Below are positions 46,756-57,240 of a DNA stretch of 64,000 bases, one piece after another; the stretch's first letter is position 1, and the number at the start of each line of letters is the position of its first letter. The DNA is from Timema cristinae (Eukaryota; Arthropoda; Insecta; Phasmatodea; Timematidae): assembly GCA_039000515.1 (NCBI GenBank), contig JBCFYV010001001.1, positions 7,986,294 to 8,050,293 on the forward strand, read 5' to 3'. Below the pieces are notes generated by a model that made no database searches, was not told where the DNA came from, and saw nothing but the letters and a program-made list of their open reading frames with translations. Position numbers and translations under genes: made by a program.

Positions 46756-46800
46756 GGGTGCCCGGTAGCCAACCTTAACTACTACACTACCGGGGCACCC
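46756..46800. repeat. GC-rich hairpin, tRNA-like arm
   Basis: GGGTGCCCGGTAG and CTACCGGGGCACCC pair as a stem with one bulge around an 18-base loop. The minus strand resembles a tRNA-derived head (CGGTAGTGTAGTAGTTAAGG). It lies inside an unidentified insert (about 46690-47390) of the hAT element. Confidence 0.55.
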
Positions 46801-47450
46801 TAGGGGTTACATGGTTGGGATGGATAGTTTGTGGGGAATGAGGCTAGCGAGTTAGTCCAATAAGATATATTTATCACTTTAGTCAGATGCTAAACTACTA
46901 CATAAGTATTAGGTAATCCTCGTGATGAGGAAGCACACGTGATAACGGGACTCACGAAACTACCCAGTGACCCACGATCGACCCTCCGTCAGGGGTGAAC
47001 AGCCAGATCACATGCTATATTGTCACCTAGTCTAACCGGTTACTCCACTACACATGCATCCAGCATGGCTTGCGACATTAAACAACATGTGTTCTTCTCA
47101 CACACAAACTTGCTGATCTCGATTCACACCAGTCAGAAGGTCCATCGGTCGCACCGTGCTCGCTCGTCAACAGGATGTAAGCTATATGAACTATATGCTA
47201 CTCTCAGCAGGAAGACAACCCAATACTCTTGACTTATAAGGAAATGTACAAGCGTGGGATAACCTCCTACCGAAATAAGCCTTAAAATAATTATGCTCTT
47301 ACAATATTTTAATATACTTTTTAAATTTTGGCTAGCAATCATCCATACACACTGTATTTTATGCAAGTAAGGGTGTAAGGATCCATAGATATCTTACAAA
47401 GCCAAAAGGGACCGGCAAGCAAACAAAGTTTGAGAACCACTGTTCTAGAA

Positions 47451-50134
47451 GATCGGTCCCTCATATAAGTAAAGATATTCGAGATTAAATAAACAAAATC
47501 AAATTTTTAATTGAAATGTGTTTTAATATTTTAATACTGTTTATTCATGGTTCAGCCTCAACATAATAAATAGGACCAACTTGACAACCAGACCCCAGAC
47601 CATTTGTTTAGCACTTAACTGAACATAATATAAATGTAATAATAGATGCATTATAACAAAAAATAAGGATCTGAGAATAATTCAGTTTTTCGAGCAAAGC
47701 CTGAAATAGCTACTAGAGCTTAGGATCTAGATTGACCAAATTCTTCTTGATACGGATTCTTTCTTTGCCTTGCATTGTCTGTCCGGTGATGAATGACTCA
47801 ATGTTTACCCTTCTTTTTTTTTTTTGTGGTTTGTGAATTAATTAACTATTAGGAGGGAGGGATGGCATTGTAGATTGTAAAAGAACAACCTGACAAAGAG
47901 GTGGTATGCAGATGGCAATTGGAATGTCAAGGTCATCAACTGCACTGTTGAATTAAGAAGGATATTAAGAATGGATATTACGAATGGATAAAGAAGAATA
48001 AAAAAAGGCACACCTCTGTAGGACTGTTAGAACACAAATAAGCTTATTGCAAGATAGTATCCAGTACAGCTTAATGCAAAAACGTACTATATACATCTTT
48101 AAAAAAAAAAAATTAATGTTCTTACTCTCTGGTAAGAGGTCAGCACAAAGTGAACAGCTATACTCTAGATTAAAACTGTCCAACTTGAAGTTAACTAAAG
48201 GACCATTTATATTCCTAGACAGTGCTAGGCCACATACATAGAAATTAGGTCTATACAGTATCATACAACAAATAATACATATAATAAATTTTACACAATT
48301 TAGGTTTGATTATGTTTGAAAGAACTCATGGATGCCATTATTCTCTCTTCTTTTTTTTTTAACTTTTTGAATGCACCGTGGGCTGCAAAAAAATATGCTG
48401 CTGAATGTCACCATTTGGACAGGCCTGCACTAGACAATGTTGAATTGTATCTAAATTAATGTTTCTATTACTATTACAATATATTTAAAAGTTAATTCTA
48501 TAATTTACTATGGGTTGATTTTTTTTATTATCTAAAAACATGTATAAAATATATTATCTTAAATATCTGCCTCTTATCTCATCCAAAAAAAAAAAACAGT
48601 AAAATATTAATACATATTTGTTTTCTTATTAACATAATACAGTTTTAAAATTATTAATCAACCCAAGCTTGAGATGGGCTCGAATTAAAAAAAAACTTGA
48701 GCTCACGGACTACTAACAAAAAGTAAAGTCCTTTTTTGATTAAATTTAATTTGATGATGGGGTTGACCATGACTAAAATCCCATTTTGATGGAGTGGTTC
48801 TCTTTCAGCCGTCGAGAGCCCACGGGAGAATGGGTGGTGGACAGTGCGGTAGTCGGCATGTTTTCTTCCAGGTAGGTCGCCCCCCACCTCTCTTTCTCTC
48901 TCTCACTCTCCTACATCTCTTGTACAGCTCGAGCTTTGTTTTCTAGTTTATTTCACATCAAAGAGTACAGAGGCTGACACGTTGTGCTCTTGTAGCGTCC
49001 GATTGAGGAAAGAATGGCACTTCCTCAGCCGTTTCAACGCTGGACCCACTGTTTTCGCGGGCATTCGTTATAAGAGAATAACGTACTCCTCCCTCAATTA
49101 CTTTTTTTTTTACTTTGTGTGAAAGGAGGGGTTTTTTTTCCCCAGTTGTCCAGTGACAAGAGGAAATGATGGCTGTCACGGGGTCATTTATTCCTGAATT
49201 GGCTGCTGTACACATCCTATGTGGGTGGCTTCACTCGAAAAACACAGCCCTGATGAGTTAGAGGAGCTTGAAAAGAATATCTGTTCACCAAGCAATTGGC
49301 CATCAGACCCAATTTGGCACAACGGTTTTACACTTTGAAAAATCACTGACATAAAAGGTGGTCGCCTGGTGATAAAACCTTGTTCTTAATATATAGTATA
49401 ATATAAATATAAAAAAAGAGTTCTGGTCTAACTAGGTGCATTAAAATAAAACTAATCTTCCCACTATATTTTTTGTTCATCTAGTGGAAGTATAAAGTTT
49501 TGAGTGTAAGAATGTCAAACTTGATATCTTAATGGCCACTGTTATCAATTTAATAAATAGTCAAAATTATTATTTACACCTTGATGCATAGCGGCAAGAC
49601 TTTGTTAAATTTATTTGACTTGTCCTAATTTTACTTTAATTTTTATTTACTTAAAATATCAACTTTTGTTTTTCTGAGTATAATAGATTCCCTCCACTCG
49701 ACATAAAAACGTTATAGTTATCTTGTTTGGACCAAGCCTGTCTACTTATAGCAAGGTAAATACAAAAAAAATATTTATCTTGCTTGGATCTAAAAGGTTA
49801 ACTTTTAAACAATGGTTTGATTAATTGAAATTGATTTTTTTAAGAGTCATATTACAAATGTGAATATAGTTTCTTTGTATTCTATTGTTGTATCCACCCC
49901 ATTATTGTAAACACACAATACAGTCAGATAGCCAGACTAGAAGAATGTTGGCGCCTGGGAGCACACTTAGACATTACCTTGTTTTTGCACTACATACCTC
50001 TTCAAGATTTGAACCAAAAACAAGTCTCTCAGTAGTTTAGTGAAATCGACCACAGACCTGAGGCCATCACATCATTGCAAACTAACATATAAACTATCAC
50101 ATAATATCACCGGAGTAAAAAAAATTATCCTGCA
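47451..50134. other. Intergenic region, no gene recognised
   Basis: Between the hAT element and the last exon of the minus-strand gene. 48780-49210 is less AT-rich, with TCTCTCTCTCACTC tracts, but no frame shows a domain or a splice-consistent exon. The 3' untranslated region of the minus-strand gene should begin just below 50135; no clear AATAAA was fixed. Confidence 0.4.
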
Positions 50135-50451
50135 CTAGGAAATAATATTGGTCCTCAAGTTCTCAGTTTGTTCCGCCGGAATGGTGATACCTCCTGTGTC
50201 CACTCCAACTCCTTCGTCATCTTCACTCTGCGGCAGGGCGAGGAAGCAATGGCTTGTGTCGTCATCGTCGTCAAGGTCTGCGTCACTCTGAGCAGGTATC
50301 TGTATAGTGATAGTCTGTGTGGAACCGTCCTCTGAAGTCGAGTTTCCAGTCAGGTTGGCTTTCATGGTCGTGCCACCCAGAGTGTTGGGATTGAAACAGC
50401 GATATATGAGGTGAGCTGCGGCTACGTTGCCTGGGAATACTTCACAGTCCC
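50135..50451 (-). CDS. Exon 6: acidic C-terminal tail, stop
   Basis: Minus strand. The acceptor is gtttttctccag before 50451 and TAG ends at 50135. Entered in phase 1. It encodes GDCEVFPGNVAAAHLIYRCF, then a Thr/Ser-rich stretch (TQTITIQIPAQSD) and a strongly acidic stretch (DADLDDDDDTSH, then SEDDEGVGVD), ending RTNIIS. No finger is present. Acidic tails of this type are often activation or interaction regions; that is inference. Confidence 0.8.
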
Positions 50452-50534
50452 CTGGAGAAAAACAATCGCTATTTCTATCATGGAGAATTAAAATGTTTCA
50501 AAACAATGTTAGAACACCTTTTAAGAAATTCAAT

Positions 50535-50716
50535 ATCTCTCTCTCTCACACTCTCTCACACACACTCTCACACACTCTCACACACACTCACACATTCTCA
50601 CACACTCTCTCACACTCTCTCACACACACACACTCACACACACTCATACACACACACACTCTCACACACACACTCTCTCACACACACACACACACACACA
50701 CTCTCACACACACACA

Positions 50717-50747
<31 letters not shown>

Positions 50748-50763
50748 TCTCACACACACACAT
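50535..50763. repeat. (CT/CA)n compound microsatellite, about 230 bp
   Basis: Long alternating CTCTCACACACA units, interrupted by CACACATTC. On the gene strand it reads (TGTGTGAGAG)n and ends about 84 bases upstream of the exon 6 acceptor. Confidence 0.95.
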
Positions 50764-50779
50764 TTTACTTTTTTACATC

Positions 50780-50860
50780 CAATACTGTTTCCAGCCTGTG
50801 GTCTGGGTCAGTTTTTTTATTCACGCCATATATTTTCCCCTACCAGCTTGTTAGGCCTGT
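50780..50860 (-). mobile_element. LINE family alpha 3' trace
   Basis: ACTGTTTCCAGCCTGTGGTC and GGTCAGTTTTTTTATTC match the inverse 3' end of family alpha. Very short. Confidence 0.35.
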
Positions 50861-50934
50861 CATAGCTTTAGTCACCGAATAATCTAGCTTAAGACTAGGA
50901 TAGGTACAACATCAAATCCCTGGCCAATAATTTA

Positions 50935-51060
50935 TCACTGTGAAAGGGTAAACCCAAAGTTCACCAATGATACATGTTTCATGCCAGGACTCGAACCCAG
51001 GATCCTTAGCTCAGTAGATAGATTACACTACCGACTGAGCTAAGGTGTTGGATAGTAATA
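50935..51060 (-). mobile_element. tRNA-derived SINE or pseudogene, type C
   Basis: The minus strand reads CCTTAGCTCAGTCGGTAG (box A) and, 31 bases on, GGGTTCGAGTCC (box B), well preserved. The acceptor stem does not pair, so it is not a functional tRNA. Its 3' part does not contain the tail shared by families A and B. Confidence 0.6.
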
Positions 51061-51541
51061 ACCAAATGTTAAAATTTATCATAACATTCATAAATTCAGT
51101 TGAGTGCTAAACTAATGCCATAGAGTCTAGTTAAGTTTTTCCTAAAACTGTGTTTGGACTTAACCAATAATAAGCAGTGTTAGAGTTCTAAAATAAGTTC
51201 CAATTCAAAATATTGAAGAAAAAAAATTGAATCTTGAATCCAGTATTTTTCTCGAATCCTCAAATATCCTTAAGGACTCTAGGGTTCACTCCCTAATTTA
51301 TTTTAATCAACCAGAATGAAACATTGAGGGGATTTATTTCCTATGAAATAACATCTTAAAATCTAATCACATTAATTAAACTCAAATATTTTTATTTAAA
51401 ATCACAACTCCAAGTATATGAATTTTTAGAGTTTAGTAGAAAAATTTCACGCTTGAGAAATTATTTAAACTTGAGTCAAACTCAAATACTTGAGTATTTG
51501 CAAACCCTTAGCTTAAGTTTTGAGTTACAATCCACTTGTAC

Positions 51542-51896
51542 CTTGAGAGATACCGCTTGTGGCCGGGATGATTCCGTTCTTATGGTCTGATACGTGGAGC
51601 AGGAAAACATCTTCACTGATTGTCTCAAAGGGGCACTGCGTACAAACATAGACACCAGAGAGACCAGCATGTCGGCTGCGCAGATGGTTCTTGTATGCAT
51701 TGCTCTGTATGGACGTGAAAGGGCAGTGCAGACAACGATACTGCCGCTGACCTGAATGCCTCATGATGTGCCGGCGAAGAGAGTTGTGATCCCCGGTGCG
51801 GTATTCACAATGTGGACACGAATACGGTTTCTCGCCCGTGTGCTGGCGCAGATGCATCTGTAGCATGGCCTTGCGGGAAGATGCGTGCCCACACAC
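51542..51896 (-). CDS. Exon 5: fingers 6-9
   Basis: Minus strand. The acceptor is ctctttccag before 51896 and the donor GTACAA follows 51542. Phase 0 in, phase 1 out. It completes finger 6 (VCGHASSRKAM, LQMH/HLRQH) and encodes finger 7 (CPHCEYRTGDHNSLRRH), finger 8 (CLHCPFTSIQSNAYKNH) and finger 9 (CTQCPFETISEDVF, HVSDH). TGEKPY and SGQRQY linkers join the fingers. Confidence 0.85.
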
Positions 51897-51941
51897 CTGG
51901 AAAGAGATTTCAAACTCAATGCCTTCAGTTATTACTAGTAG

Positions 51942-52290
51942 GGTGTGTGAAGCTTTGAGAACATTATTAACTTTGAAAAAATTTTGACTTCAACAAAACA
52001 TTACTTAATTTATGTTAAATTGTTACCATTCTGACTGTTATACACGTTAAAAATTAATGATATAAAAGAATCTGAGCTAATTTAATTATGTATTGTGATA
52101 GACTGCTGTGCAATAAAACATTTTCTAAGGGATTTTAGTGAATAAAGTCATATAAATCAGCATAATATATTATTTTATTGAGCATAAAACCATAAACAAA
52201 AAAATGTTCAAACTTCGATTCAGCTTTGAGAATATTTCATAATTTTTATTCGAATTTGCTTCAAAATGTAAAAGGGGACTTCACACACAC
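51942..52290. mobile_element. MITE family G, complete copy
   Basis: Starts GGGTGTGTGAAGCTTTGAG and ends GGGGACTTCACACACAC, giving inverted ends of about 14 bases. It matches 15443-15750 at both ends (TTCGATTCAGCTTTGAGAAT against TTCGATTTGGCTATGAGAAT). Confidence 0.6.
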
Positions 52291-52613
52291 TTTATTAATA
52301 GTATCAAAAGAATCAGATTTTTTTTTTGCTAAGGTTAGTAAATGTCAAGGCCGTAATTTTTTTCAATTCTTAGCTGATTATTTTTTTATCAAAGTCAAAA
52401 TTTCAAAGCCTTTCATGCTCCTAAAACTAACAAAAAATGTTAACATGTCCCCTTGTTATGAACTTTTATAATTTACAAAATAGCCAATATATGTTTCCTA
52501 TATTTTATGAAGATTTGGAAGGGGTACTTTGGTTAGACCATGGTCCCAAAAAGGTTATGCAACCTGCGAAAGTTTGGGAAACCCTTGTATAGTTTATCAA
52601 ACAATGTCAGCAC

Positions 52614-52721
52614 CTGGCAAACATATGGTCGCAATTTGCTATGGACAGCTTGAATGTGTTTCTTCAGCACTTGGAATCTGCATAAGTCTTGGAACAGATG
52701 TTGCACCGTTGCGTTGCATAC
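52614..52721 (-). CDS. Exon 4: finger 5, one-base frame break
   Basis: Minus strand. The acceptor is cccccacag before 52721 and the donor GTGCTG follows 52614. RCNICSKTYADSK is in one frame and LKKHIQAVHSKLRPYVCQ in the next; one base is missing at about 52658. With that base restored, the exon has the phases required by exons 3 and 5. CQ at the end starts finger 6. Confidence 0.75.
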
Positions 52722-52723
52722 CT

Positions 52724-53424
52724 GTGGGGGAAAAAAAAGTTTTGTACAACTTAAATCATAATTGTAAAATTTAAAAGTATACTTGTTGAATATTACAATT
52801 TTTTTAGTTTTAATCCAGCTGCTTAGTTTTAATGGGTTTATTTTTGGAACTGGTGATGGTAAAATTCATTAACCTAATCCCTGGCGCGATCGTTGAAAGT
52901 CTTTGTCTGCTTGAATGTTCTCTGGTGTGTGCACAAATCAAAATTTAATTGCAATAAGTTATTGTAACACCATCTATCAATGAACCACTGTACTTTAAGC
53001 CAGTCTGAATAGTTAATATTGAAGCTAATAGAGGGGTCATAACTTATAATTAACAACACAAAATTAATTATTTGAGAAGAAAATAAAATTATTAGAGTAG
53101 ACTACTAATTGTATTAGCTAATAAATTACTTTAAAAACCAGGCTTGTAAAAATATTAACTTTCATATAAAACATTTGAAACTTTTTTTTAACATCACAAC
53201 TTACTACATTTGGGTTTGATACGTTTAATATTAACTTTTAATTATCGGTCTCAATTCAATTTATTTCAAACAATCTATTAAAAAGAGAAGAAAAGAATAT
53301 AAAATGACTGGATTAACATAGAAAAAACTTTATTATGTTTTACTAGTAAGCTGGTAATGAGTAAAGTACAAATTAGATTAAATGTAACTGAATTTGTGTG
53401 ACAAAAAAATGTGAAACCATTAAG
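52724..53424. other. Intron, no repeat recognised
   Basis: AT-rich intron sequence with no conserved frame, TIR pair or SINE head visible. Confidence 0.4.
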
Positions 53425-53540
53425 AGGAGAACAAACCTCAGTACAACCAACTGAGATTGAACCCCGATCTCCCCGTCATCGGTAGTCCAGTCCATTGCAA
53501 AAGTTAAGCCTTGGCCATGTGGTCACCACCGTAAACATTG
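53425..53540 (-). mobile_element. SINE family B head fragment
   Basis: On the minus strand: GGTGACCACATGGCCAAGGC, then GGACTACCGATGACGGGGAG and box B-like GGGTTCAATCTCAG-type sequence near 53460. The 3' tail is missing. Confidence 0.55.
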
Positions 53541-53781
53541 AAAGGAGGAGAAAGATGTAGAATGAAGTGGCCTGACGCACTTAAGAAACTGTTGTGATGC
53601 ATTTAAATAGAGATGGGTCTTTTACATCTTCAAATCTTTAACAATATTTGAGAATTGAGGTTAAAAAAACAGATTTGAGATTTAAATTTAGATTTGAGAA
53701 AAAGTGGACCTAATAAAAATATCTAGTTTAGAATGAGCATTTTTGAAATTTTAATTTTCTTGTATATATTGTATGTTGGTA

Positions 53782-54565
53782 ATTCCTGCTATAACATTGC
53801 TCAGTACAACGTTGTTTGGTTACAATGTTGATAATAGTCTGTGACTATTTTTTATACATAACATTGGTCGACACTACATACAGTGCTGTTTTTCAGCGGA
53901 TTTAATCGTGCACCAAGTTTGAAATGTGCACTAACCGCCCGGTTCTCATCCGAGCAATGTGTGATGATCCATGCAAGCCACATTAGGAGTCTCTTCCCAC
54001 ACCATCAAACCACTCATTTAACACCTGTGTGATACTATGAATCATGTGGACCACATCAGCTCACATCCCGCTCTCCCCCACCAAAGAAATTGTTGAACAA
54101 GGTATTGTAAACATAAAAATACCTATTGAATCATTGATACTGCTGCTTTTAAGTACTGATAGAATAAAAGTAGCAGCACCTATGCAGAAGTAAAATACTT
54201 ACTACCATTTCAACCAATACTAGACAAACCTTTTGTATTAAACTGATCTATGGTAAACATTTATTGAGTTCAAGCGTGTGCACATTTTTTTAGTGCGTGT
54301 TTATATTTTATATATTTATAGTTTCATTAGAGTATTTTTTGTCTGTAAGAAATGGCGTTTAAACGACTGTGTAATTCATCTAAAACTCCCGTTTCAAAGA
54401 AAAGTAGACAATATATTAGCCTAGATGTTAAAATATATATTTTTGGGGGGCCAGGAGCCTAACTTTATATTTTGGATTGATTCATATGGGAAAATGTCAC
54501 TTTTAAACATTGTTTTCTATAAGGTTGTGTTTTTCAATAATTTAACTCAACCTTATAGCAGGACT
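53782..54565 (+). mobile_element. pogo-like element, internally deleted
   Basis: TA flanks both ends (53780-53781 and 54566-54567). The inverted ends are ATTCCTGCTATAACATTG and, inward from the right, AGTCCTGCTATAAGGTTG. At 54353 an ATG opens MAFKRLCNSSKTPVSKKSRQ followed by YISLDVK, which resembles the N-terminus of a pogo/Tigger transposase before its DNA-binding helix. The rest of the gene is absent. Confidence 0.6.
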
Positions 54566-54645
54566 TAGTGTAAATATTTTGCTTAATGCACTTTATTTCA
54601 AACATATAATTTTATTGTATAATAGGTTTTTAATAAGAAGAAAGG

Positions 54646-55110
54646 TATGGGTGTGAGTACTCGAAAATTTGAGACTGAGTTGAGTTTTAGTAGTTGCTCA
54701 AACTTAACTCGAAGATCTTTTAAAAACTTAAAAAATATGAGTACTTAGAATTTTTAATCCTTTCTTGAAAGTTCCTAGTTTAATCCATCTTATTGAATTT
54801 TAAGATAAAATTTCATAACAAATAGAATCCTTCAATATTTATTTTGTCTAATTAAAAAAAAAATTACAATTGTATAAAATGTATTTAAAAATTTGAATTT
54901 GTGTTATAGTAAATTTTTTCACAAAAACTTTATAGTTCTAAAAAAAATGTTTGTACTTATTTATGGTTTATGCATGGATATATAAGAAAAGTTCAACTTG
55001 AAATATTTATTTTATAACTATTGCTCTATAAAACTTGATTTCGAAAAAAAAAAAACTTGCTTTAACTCAAACTTATCTTGAAGTAGAAAATGGCGACTCA
55101 CACACCCCTA
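54646..55110. mobile_element. Repeat family T, hAT-like ends
   Basis: Left end GGTATGGGTGTGAGTACTCG; right end inward TAGGGGTGTGTGAGTCGCC. Interior AT-rich with TTGAGTTTTAGTAGTTGCTC, matched by the fragment at 38640-38990. No clear target duplication. Confidence 0.5.
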
Positions 55111-55309
55111 GAATAAACTTTGATAAAATATGAACAATTTTTTTTTAGTGACTTTATGTATGGCCCTTCCTATGAACAATGGATTGTAAATGTGTAAGCC
55201 TCCTTTCAATTTTTACTTTAATGAAACTCAGAAAATGTTGATAACTCTACCCCGCAAGACATATTTAAACAGGTTTGTGTTCATAGCAATGTCGACAACA
55301 CAAGTGTGA

Positions 55310-55540
55310 GGTGAGGTTGGAACAAGATGTGTGTAAAAACTCGTATGGACTGTCAGTAATGAATGGGTGCTGAAGGAGTGTGGCATGAGAGGGAATCAAT
55401 AGGTCAATGTGAAAGAAGTGTCTTACGTTGGTTTGGGAATGTTGAGAGGAAGAGTGTGGATCAAAAGGAAGGGGTAGGCAATGTAAGATACTGTTAAATG
55501 TTGCAAACAAATGTGTGAAAATGTGAAACATGTTTTTTGC
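55310..55540 (+). mobile_element. LINE 3' fragment, family beta
   Basis: The plus strand encodes GQCERSVLRWFGNVERKSVD at 55410-55465, matching the minus-strand copy at 4835-5150 in both protein and DNA (TGTGAAAGAAGYGYCTTAC). A short deletion follows, then AATGTTGCAAACAAATGTGTG-like tail sequence. Confidence 0.6.
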
Positions 55541-55573
55541 CTAGCCCATAAGGGAACGGTGTGATTAGTTATG

Positions 55574-55585
55574 AATGTACGTATG

Positions 55586-55615
<30 letters not shown>
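55574..55615 (+). repeat. (GTAT)n microsatellite
   Basis: About ten ATGT units in a row, some 27 bases into the intron beyond the exon 3 donor on the minus strand. Confidence 0.95.
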
Positions 55616-55616
<1 letters not shown>

Positions 55617-55647
55617 TGTACAATGTCAGCACACACCATCGTGGCAC

Positions 55648-55887
55648 CACGCCATCTTCCTGTCCAGATGCATTGTACTGTGGTTGCGCAACTGTGAAGC
55701 CTGCTTGAACGCTTTGCCGCACTTGCTGCACTGGTATCCGCGCAGCTCCCCGTGGATCTTCATGTGGTTAGCGAGCTTGACCGCGGTTACTGTCCTGTAC
55801 TTGTTGCACAGCGTGCAGGTTAACAGATCTACGTCCATTTGATGCTCATGCCACAGGTGTAAGGCGCAGGTGTGCCACCTATCGAAC
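55648..55887 (-). CDS. Exon 3: fingers 2-4
   Basis: Minus strand. The acceptor is atgttcccag before 55887. The donor is taken as GTGCCA after 55648, because this gives phase 2 and fits exon 4; an in-frame read-through would stop at about 55626. It completes finger 2 (FDRWHTCALH, HLWHEH) and encodes finger 3 (CTLCNKYR, LANH/HMKIH) and finger 4 (CSKCGKAFKQASQLRNH, HSTMH). The donor is not a strong consensus, so the 3' border is less certain than the rest. Confidence 0.8.
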
Positions 55888-55924
55888 CTGGGAACATTAT
55901 TTCTTTAATGAGGATTACTTATAG

Positions 55925-56170
55925 GGGTGAGCGTTGGGGTACAGGGAGTACATGAGATAGTATGGACACTTAATGAGACTGGAAAAGGATAGGATTCCAA
56001 GGTGAACAATGAAGTTAAGGTTTGAGGGAAAAGCCCGCAAGAGAAACCAAAGAAAAGATGTGAGAAGCAGATGAAAAAGTGTGTGAGAAGAGAAGAATGA
56101 ACATTATTAAAGGATGAAGAACTGTGGAAGGAAAGTGAGCCGGCCATAGGCTGTAAACAGTTAATGATGA
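55925..56170 (+). mobile_element. LINE family alpha 3' fragment
   Basis: GGTACAGGGAGTACATGAGA, TAGTATGGACACTTAATGAG and GGCCATAGGCTGTAAACAGT match the tail of the 13030-13695 LINE in the same order. The protein motif near YG(H/Y)VMRM is degraded. Confidence 0.6.
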
Positions 56171-56639
56171 TCAGCAATATGACTTGTGCAAAAATCAATG
56201 TAACACTGGCGGCAGAATAGTGGTATAAAAAATGAGTGAATATTATCATGATGGTTGTCACTGTTTTGTTTTCATCAGTTCTTGACTATTGTGTTTGATA
56301 GAGCATATCGTAAATCTCTTTCTACTTCAAGTCCGAACAATGCTGTTTTGTTTTTATGAGTCAGAGTTGAAGATTAGGAGGTGTTGCACGTCGCCACAGT
56401 GGTATTTTACAGCAGTGTTTTTCAAGTTGTGCTCTCTGTCATAGTTATCACTGTAAGGCAATTTTACAAATTATTTATTTGTTTTTCACACTATAAAATA
56501 GCACCAGTAACTAGGATAGCAATTTTTTTCAAACCTTGATAAAGTACATTTGCCAAAGATGCAGCCAGAACATGTGAGATTTTTTTGTTTGTTGTTTAAG
56601 TTTCTACTTGTAAAGGTTATCTGTCGTTATTAAATGTTC

Positions 56640-56945
56640 TTTAAGAAAAACCTCTTTTTTATTTCCGAGGTAATTTGTAATATATATTTGGAAGAAGGTA
56701 GAGGAAAGGTTTCACACCCCTCCCAGATGCATTCCAATAGGATTAAACCTAGGTTGGGGGATTGAGAGGTGATGATCGATTTTCTTTAAGAGACAGCCAA
56801 TACCTCTTTGTCCAATGGCAGCAATGTAAAGTGTAGCCTGTGTTCTTCTTTTCATTGTAGCAGCCATATTGTATTTGTTCCCTTTAATATGTTTTCTATC
56901 CACCTTTCCTGTATCTTCTTCCAAATATATGTTATTAATGTTCAT
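56640..56945 (-). repeat. Foldback family F copy
   Basis: Starts TCTTTAAGAAAAACCTCTTT (family terminus) and contains TTTCACACCCCTCCCAGATG, AAACCTAGGTTGGGGGATTG, CTTTAAGAGACAGCC and TGTTCTTCTTTTCATTGTA. Confidence 0.65.
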
Positions 56946-56999
56946 TTCATAATATTAGAGTAAAAATGCTATGAGGGCTCCAGCATTTTTTTTTTAGCA

Positions 57000-57240
57000 C
57001 CAAGTCTTATTATCTGTTCAGGTTATACACCTAGGTACTAATTACACTAATGGGTTAGGGATTAGGAAGGCTTAATTTAAAGGAAGTGCGCCCACATTTA
57101 TGTGGAGGGAGAGTGGAAAACTATTTAGGAAAATCCGCCTCGGTGTACTAGACAGGGATCAAACCCCGATCTCCTCGTCTTTGGTAGTCTAGTCCAACAC
57201 AATATTAGTGCGTTAGACCACGTGGCTACCGAAGTGGGTA
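57000..57240 (-). mobile_element. SINE family B
   Basis: On the minus strand it runs from a tRNA-like head (CGGTAGCCACGTGGTCTAAC, box B-like GGTTTGATCCC at about 57160) through CCACTCTCCCTCCACATAA to the shared tail (ATAACCTGAACAGATAATAA). Confidence 0.65.

Larger units (their letters stand above)
41505..47442 (+). mobile_element. Buster-type hAT transposon, 5.9 kb, with nested inserts
   Basis: The ends are 16-bp inverted repeats with one mismatch (CAGTGGTTCCCAAACT; inward from the right CAGTGGTTCTCAAACT). Flanks are TTCTAAAA (41497-41504) and TTCTAGAA (47443-47450), an 8-bp duplication with one change. It fills most of the space between the two zinc-finger genes. It contains a decayed transposase (44187-46645), a foldback F copy (43452-43985), a diverged direct repeat (41640-42640) and two further inserts (45015-45540, 46690-47390). 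Confidence 0.8.

Noticed and set aside
48654..49215. Possible gene in the less AT-rich part of the intergenic region
   Set aside because: No domain, no paired splice sites, and the frames overlap low-complexity CT tracts.
50427..50882. Long open frames rich in Ser-His-Thr
   Set aside because: They are translations of the CT/CA microsatellite, without codon or splice support.
50935..51060. Functional tRNA gene on the minus strand
   Set aside because: Boxes A and B are good, but the acceptor stem and D stem do not pair; tRNA-derived repeat is the better call.
55561..55842. Plus-strand open frame over the exon 3 region
   Set aside because: It is antisense to clear C2H2 fingers on the minus strand and includes the GTAT microsatellite.
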